Assembly: GCA_021734025.1 (NCBI GenBank)
Contig: JAIPJS010000005.1
Location: 190,112-254,111, forward strand
DNA from: Candidatus Neomarinimicrobiota bacterium
Lineage (GTDB): Bacteria; Fidelibacterota; JAANXI01
Direction: 5' to 3'
Length of the DNA stretch: 64,000 nt
Part shown: piece after piece, positions 56,901 to 64,000 of the stretch
How positions within the stretch are numbered: position 1 is the stretch's first letter
Layout of the letters: each line of letters starts with the position of its first letter
Notes under the pieces: generated by a model
The model's database searches: none
What the model was told of the DNA's origin: nothing
Seen by the model: the letters and a program-made list of their open reading frames with translations, nothing else
Position numbers and translations under genes: made by a program

Positions 56901-56927
56901 GTAACTCCTCCAGTCGCCTTATTGGTC

Positions 56928-59090
56928 CTACTCAATCGTCAGTTCATCCAGCACGTAGTCGTTTTCCGCGAATTTATCCAGAATGTACAGTATGTAGCGG
57001 GCGTCGACGCTGATGGATCGGGTGAGTGCCGGATTGAATACCCAGTCCGCGGAGATGCTTTCCCAGTTGCCGTCGAACGCGATGCCGATGAACCGACCCT
57101 GGCCGTCCATGACCGGGCTCCCGGAGTTTCCGCCGGTGATGTCGGTGGTATGCAGGAAATCTACCGGGAGATCTATAGGGTAGCTGTCGATATACTGCGG
57201 CGGGACATCTCCTTCGCGCAACAGTTTCAGCAGACGGTCCGGGGCATCAAACGGATCCTCGCCGGTATGCTTTTCGAGGATGCCCTTGGCGCTGGTGATG
57301 TGTTCGTAGATGACCGCATCTTTGGGAGAATAGCCGTCTACCATGCCGTAGGTCAGGCGCGGCGTAAAGTTGGCGTCGTGATACATATTACCGCCTTTCC
57401 ACTCCCGGAGTGCCTGTATCCACGTGGGACGTAACTGGTTCAGCTTCCCCTTAATGCTTTTATCAAAGTTGTCCAGCCGATCTTTCGCCGGGCGCAGATC
57501 CATGGCAAAATCGATCATCGGATCGTTTAGCGCCTTCATCTCCTCGCGGCTCATTTCAAAGATCTCCAGGCGCCGCTTGATATCGGTGAGCTGGGTGTTG
57601 GCATACAGATCCTCGACGAACCGATGGATGGCCTCTTCGATGGGAAGATCCGGGTTTTGCGCATAGATTTCACGCACTGGCGCGATCTGCAGGTGTGTCG
57701 GAAGTTGACTGAACTCGCCCAGAAAATATTTCAGGATTTCTTTATCCACCGCCGGATTGAATTCACCCTGCATAAGTTTGAGGCGTTCCTTTAGTCGCGG
57801 GATGTTCCGCTCCATGTAGGTAGATTCCCGCTCCAGATTCGGTTTCTGCTTCTGGAGTGACCATTTGTCCATCACCGAGGCGGCGTAGTACGTTCGTGTC
57901 AGCCATCCCATGCTGTCCATGAGCAGTTGCTGAGGGTAGATGGAATCCTGCTCCGCATACACCTGCTCAATCTGGGACAGTACCTCGTCGTACTTCTGCT
58001 GCCGGGATTCCTCCTGGTTCACCCATTGCCGGAAATCCTGCTGCAGATCCTGCTTGACGCCCAGGAGATCCGCCCGCTCAAGGCCGTCCAGCATGCCCTT
58101 AAAGTTCTTGTAGTAATTCTCCAGACTGGCCACGCGATCCGCATAGGTGATAGTCAGCGATTCGCTCTCCGCGGTGTGGGTCTCGATGAGGTTCATCACG
58201 TTTTCGTACATATCTATCTGAAAGGGATAGTATTTCTCAACCGCGTACTCAACCGAATACGAGGTACGATACCGCTGAGTCCCGCCGGGGTAGCCGATAA
58301 TGAAGGTGAAGTCGTCCCAGTTGACACCATCGTCTGTGAATTTGAGGTACTGTTTCGGTGTGTACGGCACGTTATCTTCGCTGTGTTCCCCGGATTGCAT
58401 GTCAGCGCCCGCATAAAGCCGGAAAAAGGCGAAATCGCCGGTGTGACGGGGCCACATCCAGTTGTCGATTTCGCCGCCGTAATTGCCAATAGAGGCCGGC
58501 GGAGCGTAGACCAGGCGGACATCCTCGAATTCCAGATACTTGAACAGGTAATATTTCAGCCCGTCGGAAAACTCGGAGACGTCGTAGTGCCAGATGTCGG
58601 CGGCATCCGATTCCTTTTCTTCCTCGAGCAACTTGATGGCGTCCTGGATGGCCTCATACCGATCGGCCGGAGCCATATTGTCAGTAACATCAGCGGTGAT
58701 GCGGTCAGTGACATCGGTAAATTCAACCGCCAGATTCGCCCGGTATCCGGGTACGTATTTCTCCTTTTCCCGGGTGGTCGCCTGATAGCCGTCGCGGACG
58801 TAATTATTCTCTTCGTCGCTGAGTCGCTGAAGTGCCGAGTGTGCCACATGATGGTTGGTAATAACCAATCCGTTCTCCGAAACGATACTTCCGGTTCCGC
58901 CGCCGATCTGCACGATGGCATCCGAGATAGACGGTGCATCCGGGGCATAAATCTGTTCCTGGCTGAGTTCCAGACCAGCCGACTCCAGCTCGGACATGGG
59001 TAATCGGTTCAGCAGCCACATCCCCTCTTCGGCGGATAGCGTTGAAACAGCAAAAATAATTACGAGGAAAACACGGAATAATACACGCAT
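56928..59090 (-). CDS. S46-family dipeptidyl-peptidase
   Basis: A secreted or periplasmic serine exopeptidase of 720 residues. Signal peptide (residues 1-20). The catalytic His is in LVITNHHVAHSALQ near residue 80 and the nucleophile Ser in TGGNSGSPVMDG near 655, both standard for S46. The segment IAFDGNWESISADW carries Gly where DPP11-type enzymes are reported to have Arg, which hints at DPP7-like preference for hydrophobic residues (low certainty). Such enzymes release dipeptides from peptide N-termini, which suits the peptidase genes at 47.6-53.0 kb and a peptide-using lifestyle. It is monocistronic or paired with the LysE-type gene upstream on the same strand. Confidence 0.93.
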   Translation of the reverse strand: MRVLFRVFLVIIFAVSTLSAEEGMWLLNRLPMSELESAGLELSQEQIYAPDAPSISDAIVQIGGGTGSIVSENGLVITNHHVAHSALQRLSDEENNYVRDGYQATTREKEKYVPGYRANLAVEFTDVTDRITADVTDNMAPADRYEAIQDAIKLLEEEKESDAADIWHYDVSEFSDGLKYYLFKYLEFEDVRLVYAPPASIGNYGGEIDNWMWPRHTGDFAFFRLYAGADMQSGEHSEDNVPYTPKQYLKFTDDGVNWDDFTFIIGYPGGTQRYRTSYSVEYAVEKYYPFQIDMYENVMNLIETHTAESESLTITYADRVASLENYYKNFKGMLDGLERADLLGVKQDLQQDFRQWVNQEESRQQKYDEVLSQIEQVYAEQDSIYPQQLLMDSMGWLTRTYYAASVMDKWSLQKQKPNLERESTYMERNIPRLKERLKLMQGEFNPAVDKEILKYFLGEFSQLPTHLQIAPVREIYAQNPDLPIEEAIHRFVEDLYANTQLTDIKRRLEIFEMSREEMKALNDPMIDFAMDLRPAKDRLDNFDKSIKGKLNQLRPTWIQALREWKGGNMYHDANFTPRLTYGMVDGYSPKDAVIYEHITSAKGILEKHTGEDPFDAPDRLLKLLREGDVPPQYIDSYPIDLPVDFLHTTDITGGNSGSPVMDGQGRFIGIAFDGNWESISADWVFNPALTRSISVDARYILYILDKFAENDYVLDELTIE

Positions 59091-59245
59091 AATTCGTTAC
59101 TCCTTCTGAAAAATTAATACGAAATCTATATGCTGAAAAAGTAACCAACTGGTGAAGCGAAAAACACCGGAATTTTCTGGTTGGATGCTTAAAATTCAGA
59201 GATAGTATATTCCGTACCGGAATTTGAGCGGGATGAACAACTGCG

Positions 59246-59884
59246 CTATTTTTTTGTGACAGCGAGACCAAGGCCCAGCAAAAAATAGACGAGGCCCGAA
59301 AACCAGGATTTGACTATATGAAACCAGCTGCTCCCGGAGATCCACTCGCCAAGCGCGCCAAAAAAATAGGCCACAATAATGTTGACAACAGTACCACATG
59401 CGGTGAAGATCAACCCCAGCAGAATAATATTGAAGGGAAAATACTGTGCACCCGGATCAACGAATTGCGGCAAAAACGCCATAAAGAACAGGGCGACCTT
59501 CGGATTGAGGAGGTTGACAAGAATCCCTTTCCTATAGATCGCAAGAAGGTTATCCGGGCCTGAAAATGCCGGTGAGCCGGCAGGATCATTGTTTCGGCGG
59601 GAATCCAGAATGGCTTGTAACCCCAGGTAGATTAAATACAGCGCTCCGGCCCACTTCACTACCTGGAATCCGATGGAAGAATAGAAAATAATCGCTGAGA
59701 CTCCGACGGCAGCAGCCGAGATATGGAACAGGGCGCCCGTGCCGACACCTAACGAAGAGACCAATCCGGCCATTTTACCCTGTGTCGAACTTCGGGTGGC
59801 CACATACGTCATATCCGGGCCGGGCGTGATGTTGAGCAGTAAGCCTGCTGAGAGAAAGACGAAAAAGTGATGTATTTCGATCAT
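59246..59884 (-). CDS. LysE/RhtB-family amino-acid exporter
   Basis: The 212-residue protein has about six membrane helices and the family signature LLNITPGPDMTYVATRS near residue 17, followed by GTGALFHISAAAVGVSAI and AGALYLIYLGLQAI, then GILVNLLNPKVALFFMAFLPQF. RhtB/LysE proteins export amino acids such as threonine, homoserine or lysine. Placed upstream of an S46 dipeptidyl peptidase on the same strand (155-bp gap), it might relieve amino-acid excess during peptide use (inference). The substrate is unknown. Confidence 0.93.
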   Translation of the reverse strand: MIEIHHFFVFLSAGLLLNITPGPDMTYVATRSSTQGKMAGLVSSLGVGTGALFHISAAAVGVSAIIFYSSIGFQVVKWAGALYLIYLGLQAILDSRRNNDPAGSPAFSGPDNLLAIYRKGILVNLLNPKVALFFMAFLPQFVDPGAQYFPFNIILLGLIFTACGTVVNIIVAYFFGALGEWISGSSWFHIVKSWFSGLVYFLLGLGLAVTKK

Positions 59885-60153
59885 TGGGAACCGGAATTCT
59901 CCAGGTTGGGATAGAAAAATCAGAGAAACATAGTGACAGGTGTCCTAATATGCCAGTAGAGGAGAGGGTTTAAAAAATTCCCGGTTCGTTTTCCCTTTCC
60001 ATTTCCTCGCCCCTTCACGTATCTTCTGGAATATAAAAGTCGCATTACAATACGATGCGGTTTTTTACTTATGCCAGGTCCGGATAAACCTTCAAATAGT
60101 GTTGTCTGAAGGCCACCCCCATCCGGCTCATTCCATTTTAACTATATAAACTG

Positions 60154-63100
60154 ATGTGTCATATGGATATTCGTATACTATCGTGTGTCTTCTTTTTGTT
60201 TGCGTTCGCTACTTCCGCGGTCGCTGCCAACATACCCAATGTACAATTTAGTCATCTCTCCATTGAAGATGGATTGTCCCAAAATTCTGTGGTAGCGATG
60301 TTGCAGGATCAGAACGGGTTTATGTGGTACGGAACGGAAGATGGGCTGAATCGGTATGACGGCTATCAGTTCACGATCTTCAAGAATGAACCCGGTGACT
60401 CCACATCTTTGCACAACAATTTTATCACCACCCTCACGCAAGACTCCAGCGGTCAGATCTGGATCGGTACCCTCCGGGGTGTCTGCCGATATAACCTCTC
60501 CGAAGGGAAATTTTACCGATATGATCATTTTACAACCATACGCAATAACTATATCAACTCCCTGTTCACGGATCGGGACGGCCGGGTGTGGGTCGCGACT
60601 TCGGACAGCGGCTTCGGTTATATCGATCCCAAAACCGATACCTATCAATCGTATCAGGCGGCCGATAGCGAAGATGGGGGACTGTTGCATAACAATGTGT
60701 ACGAAGTGTGGCAGGATCATACCGGCGATTTCTGGATCGGCTCCCAGCTGGGATTCCAGAGATTTGATCCCGGGTCGGAATCCTATTCGGAAATGCAGCG
60801 GACAGAGGGGTCTGTCCGGGCATTCTCCAGAGATGCCGGGGACCTCTGGGTTGCCACCTACGGCAGCGGCCTGGCCCGGTACGATCTCCGGGAGAAATCC
60901 ATGCGGTATTATCGTCACTCAGCGGAAGATCCTTCGACAATTGGCGCAAACAATCTGATGGATATGCTGTCCGGACCGGACGGTCATCTCTGGATTGCTA
61001 CTATTGAGGGCGGATTGAATATTTTCGATCCAACGACGGAGCTGTTTATCCGGTACAAGAACGATTCCGAAGTCCGGCGGAGTATCAGCGGCAACTTTGT
61101 AGAATCGGTATACCAGGATAACGTTGGCCGAATCTGGGTTGGTAATAACGCCGATGGCATCAACATTTACGATCCGCTGGAACAGAAATTTACGGCGTAT
61201 CATGCCAATCCGGATGATCCGCACGGGTTAAGCGACGGGATGATTTATGCCATCTACGAAGATCCGGACAAAGCCGGAGAATCGGTCTGGATTGGCACAG
61301 ATAAGGGCGGCTTGAATTATCTCAATCGCAACACAGGTCGATTTACCGTCTTTCAGCACGATTCGAATGACCCGAATTCTTTGCTCCATAATTCAGTGCG
61401 AAAGATTCATAAAGATGACAACGGACTGCTCTGGGTGGGCACGACTTACGGAATGGTGGTGTACGACGAAGTTGATCAGTCGTTCGGTTTTTTCCATGAA
61501 AAGAAGGAGTTTTTCAATGGACTGAACATTCGCACTGTCCTGGACGATCCCCTCCAACCGCAGCGGTATCTCTGGATCGGCGTCACCGGGGAGGGGTTAT
61601 ACCGCTTCGACCGGCTAATGGATACTCACGTTTACTATTCAACGAACCCCAGCGATTCTGTCCGCTTGAGCAGCACCCAGATCCGGGCAACATATGGCGA
61701 TGCTTCGGGAATTATCTGGATTGGTTCCCTGGGCGGGGGACTGGACAAATTGAATCCGCAGACCGGCGATGTTACACATTATCTGAACGATCCGGAGGAC
61801 TCCACGAGTATCGGCAGCAATATAGTACTGAGTATCTACGAGGATACCACGGTTACGCCACAGGTCCTGTGGCTTGGTACTGCCAACGGGATCGAGCGGT
61901 TTGACGTCAGGAATGAAACGTTTACCCATATCACAGAAGACGATGGTCTGCCGAATAACGTGGTCTACGCCGTCCTCGGCGATGCCCAGGGGGATCTTTG
62001 GGCCAGTACGAATAAAGGGATTACCGAGTTCAACCCGGATTCCGTGACCTTCCGGAATTTCGACGTGAAGGACGGCCTGCAAAGCAACGAATTCAACGCA
62101 GGAGCGTATTATAAAAGCCCCACCGGTGAGATGTTCTTTGGCGGCATTAACGGGTTCAACCTCTTTCATCCCGACAGCATCCGGGACAATCCGGTGATTC
62201 CACCGGTGTACGTCACCAGTTTTCGAAAATTCGACCAGGAGGTGGAATTCGAGAAAAGCCTCTTTTTAATGGACGAAATCCAATTGGATTATGACGAAGA
62301 TTTTTTCTCGTTCGAATTCGCTTCCCTTAATTATACTGCGCCGGAGAAAAATCAGTATGCCTATAAAATGGAAGGGTTCGACCGGGATTGGATCTACTGC
62401 GGCACCCGGCGGTATGCGAGCTATACAAACCTTGATCCGGGAAAATATACCTTCCGGGTGAAGGCGTCCAATAACGACGGCGTTTGGAACGAGGCCGGCA
62501 CATCTATAGTGATTGACATTGCTCCGCCGCCGTGGAAATCCTGGTGGGCGTACACACTGTACGTCATTGCCCTGGGATTAACGGCTACCGGGACGCGCTG
62601 GGTGTATCATAACCGCAGGAGCATTCTTGCGCTGCGGAAGCGCAAAATCTCCCACTATCGTCTGCTGGAAATCATCGGACAGGGGGGGATGGGGGAGGTA
62701 TTCCGCGCGCTGGATCTGAATTCCAAAGAAGAGGTGGCCCTGAAGCTTTTGGGCCCCGAGCTCCTTGAAGATCAGGAGAACCGAGATCGGTTTATCCGCG
62801 AAGGGCAGACTATGCGGTCGTTTACCCATCGCCATATCGTGAAGACATACGAGTTCGGCGAGGCCGATGATCAAGGATATATCGCAATGGAATATCTTAC
62901 AGGCGGGACGCTGGAGGAGTTTCTCCACGCCGAGTTTCCGTTTTCGAACACCGAGTTCCGCCGCTTGGTGCTGCAGATTTGCGACGGCCTGGAGGAAATC
63001 CATACCCAGGGGATCATCCACCGGGATATCAAGACCGCCAACATCATGCTGGACGCCGGGAAGGACGTGCGTATCATGGATTTCGGCCTATCCCGGTCAC

Positions 63101-63450
63101 CATTGGTGGCGACAATGACATCGCTGGGCACCGCCATGGGCACTTTGGGGTACGTGGCACCTGAACAAGTCACCAACATGAACGTGGATCACCGCACGGA
63201 TATCTTTTCCCTGGGCGTTGTGCTGTACGAACTGTTGACCAACGAACTTCCGTTCAGCGGCCGGAACGAAATGGCGCTTATCCATTCCATATTCAATACC
63301 ATCCCGCCACCACCCTCGTCCATCCGCCCGGAGATTTCCCCGGAGATGGATACGGTTGTGGAGCGCTGCCTGGCGAAAGAGGCCGAAAACCGATATCACT
63401 CAGTGAGCGAGCTAAAGGATGTGTTTTCCCAAAGATTTCGACCGATCTGA
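60154..63450 (+). CDS. Two-component-type beta-propeller receptor fused to a Ser/Thr protein kinase
   Basis: 1098 residues. A signal peptide (about 1-25; ATG 60163 is an alternative start, no clear ribosome site) is followed by reg_prop propeller repeats to about residue 690: LSIEDGLSQNSVVAMLQDQ, MWYGTEDGLNRYDGYQF, IWIGTL..G..RYN and so on. About 715-790 is a Y_Y_Y domain (YAYKMEGFDRDWIYCGTRR). One membrane helix lies near 795-815. The cytoplasmic part is an apparently active Ser/Thr kinase: GQGGMGEV near 841, VALKLL, HRDIKTANIML near 954, DFGLS near 975 and GYVAPEQ. In related receptors this sensor part is joined to a histidine kinase. The signal is probably an extracellular polymer or its breakdown product. 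Confidence 0.9.
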   Translation: MCHMDIRILSCVFFLFAFATSAVAANIPNVQFSHLSIEDGLSQNSVVAMLQDQNGFMWYGTEDGLNRYDGYQFTIFKNEPGDSTSLHNNFITTLTQDSSGQIWIGTLRGVCRYNLSEGKFYRYDHFTTIRNNYINSLFTDRDGRVWVATSDSGFGYIDPKTDTYQSYQAADSEDGGLLHNNVYEVWQDHTGDFWIGSQLGFQRFDPGSESYSEMQRTEGSVRAFSRDAGDLWVATYGSGLARYDLREKSMRYYRHSAEDPSTIGANNLMDMLSGPDGHLWIATIEGGLNIFDPTTELFIRYKNDSEVRRSISGNFVESVYQDNVGRIWVGNNADGINIYDPLEQKFTAYHANPDDPHGLSDGMIYAIYEDPDKAGESVWIGTDKGGLNYLNRNTGRFTVFQHDSNDPNSLLHNSVRKIHKDDNGLLWVGTTYGMVVYDEVDQSFGFFHEKKEFFNGLNIRTVLDDPLQPQRYLWIGVTGEGLYRFDRLMDTHVYYSTNPSDSVRLSSTQIRATYGDASGIIWIGSLGGGLDKLNPQTGDVTHYLNDPEDSTSIGSNIVLSIYEDTTVTPQVLWLGTANGIERFDVRNETFTHITEDDGLPNNVVYAVLGDAQGDLWASTNKGITEFNPDSVTFRNFDVKDGLQSNEFNAGAYYKSPTGEMFFGGINGFNLFHPDSIRDNPVIPPVYVTSFRKFDQEVEFEKSLFLMDEIQLDYDEDFFSFEFASLNYTAPEKNQYAYKMEGFDRDWIYCGTRRYASYTNLDPGKYTFRVKASNNDGVWNEAGTSIVIDIAPPPWKSWWAYTLYVIALGLTATGTRWVYHNRRSILALRKRKISHYRLLEIIGQGGMGEVFRALDLNSKEEVALKLLGPELLEDQENRDRFIREGQTMRSFTHRHIVKTYEFGEADDQGYIAMEYLTGGTLEEFLHAEFPFSNTEFRRLVLQICDGLEEIHTQGIIHRDIKTANIMLDAGKDVRIMDFGLSRSPLVATMTSLGTAMGTLGYVAPEQVTNMNVDHRTDIFSLGVVLYELLTNELPFSGRNEMALIHSIFNTIPPPPSSIRPEISPEMDTVVERCLAKEAENRYHSVSELKDVFSQRFRPI

Positions 63451-63599
63451 GGGCATAAAATCGGGTTTGAAGTTATTGCCGGGATTCCCTGGCTGATTCA
63501 CCGGCGGTTCGTTTCTCCCATGTTCATCCCTTGTATTTAATTGCGCAATTATCCATTTTTTGTCGATTAGAATTAGTCGAACGGATTCCATTCAAGCCT

Positions 63600-64000
63600 A
63601 TGCGATATATTGCCGATTTACACGTCCATTCACATTACTCCAGAGCCACCAGCAAAGATCTGAATCTGGAATCCCTGTATCAGTGGGCGAAGATCAAAGG
63701 TATTAACGTGGTGGGCACCGGCGACTTCACTCATCCGGGCTGGGTTACAGAGATGAGAGAAAAATTAAACCCTGTCGGCAACGGATTTTTCGTCCTGAAA
63801 GATCCGCCGAAAGAACCGGCTATCCCGGGGATTCAAACCCGCGACATTGACGTCCGCTTCTGTTTGACCGTGGAAATCAGTTCCATCTACAAACACGGTG
63901 ACCGCGTTCGGAAAAATCATAACCTGCTGTTTGCGCCTGACTTCGACACCGTTACCCGGATTAACCACAAACTCGCCTCTATTGGAAATGTAGAATCCGA
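63600..64000 (+). CDS. PHP-domain endonuclease Q-like protein, 5' part
   Basis: The gene runs off the window end without a stop; 133 codons are visible from ATG 63600. The N-terminus reads MRYIADLHVHSHYSRATSK, with the DLHxH metal motif of PHP phosphoesterases, followed by LNLESLYQWAKIKGINVV, GTGDFTHPGWVTEM and LTVEISSIYKHGDRVRKNHN. This wording matches the COG1379 type (endonuclease Q family, sometimes labelled UvrD-like), which in characterised members nicks DNA 5' to deaminated bases. The remaining domains are outside the window. Confidence 0.75.
   Translation, partial: MRYIADLHVHSHYSRATSKDLNLESLYQWAKIKGINVVGTGDFTHPGWVTEMREKLNPVGNGFFVLKDPPKEPAIPGIQTRDIDVRFCLTVEISSIYKHGDRVRKNHNLLFAPDFDTVTRINHKLASIGNVES

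Noticed and set aside
57927-59003. 358-codon open frame on the plus strand
   Set aside because: It lies antisense within the S46 peptidase gene, whose catalytic motifs are all in the minus frame; the translation resembles no protein.

Overview
The window reads as chromosomal DNA of a free-living, didermic bacterium of the FCB superphylum, most likely on the Marinimicrobia / Calditrichota / KSB1 side. Five large secreted proteins end in the PNPFN-type C-terminal sorting domain typical of type IX secretion cargo in these lineages. There are several outer-membrane barrels, an S46 dipeptidyl peptidase, a DOXP isoprenoid pathway (ispD, ispF, ispE) and ordinary bacterial housekeeping genes. The phylum is an inference from gene content; no rRNA gene is present.

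Layout. 1-4.1 kb: 3' end of a FadL-like barrel, then two related surface endonuclease/exonuclease/phosphatase proteins, the first fused to a degenerate 5'-nucleotidase-like domain. 4.4-14.4 kb: two large sorting-domain proteins, two outer-membrane proteins and a TPR protein. 14.9-22.8 kb: DUF423, uvrA, ruvB-queA, ispD-ispF, DedA. 23.4-28.4 kb (minus): a two-gene unit of sorting-domain proteins, one an M6 protease/beta-helix/TPR chimera. 29.4-37.6 kb: a long co-directional block gltX-ispE-tRNA-Gln-prs-rplY-pth-hppA-rpsF-rpsR-rplI ending at a strong terminator. 37.9-41.8 kb: DUF2231 protein, then a four-gene unit (porin, ferritin-like, FMN-binding, 4-TM protein) behind tandem Fur-like boxes. 42.3-46.9 kb: small proteins, tryptophanase, CsaA, peroxiredoxin and epimerase. 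47.6-53.0 kb: two M28 peptidases around a penicillin acylase. 53.5-59.9 kb: sorting-domain protein, Ppx/GppA, S46 peptidase, LysE exporter. 60.1-64 kb: a beta-propeller receptor fused to a Ser/Thr kinase, and the start of an endonuclease Q-like PHP protein.

The intergenic space is unusual. It is filled with short interspersed repeats that combine in fixed order into composite units of roughly 220-350 bp. A recurrent part is an array with an exact 8-bp period (AACAC plus three variable bases), found at eight places and usually just upstream of a start codon in the sense orientation. One composite repeat part flanks a low-GC secreted-protein gene as near-identical direct repeats.

The strongest candidates for something undescribed are these arrays and composite elements, the Fur-box-controlled porin/ferritin-like/FMN-binding/membrane module, the propeller-Ser/Thr-kinase fusion, the pseudo-phosphatase-nuclease fusion, a peroxiredoxin gene with two well-formed starts (exported and cytosolic), and an intrinsic terminator buried inside a signal-peptide coding sequence.
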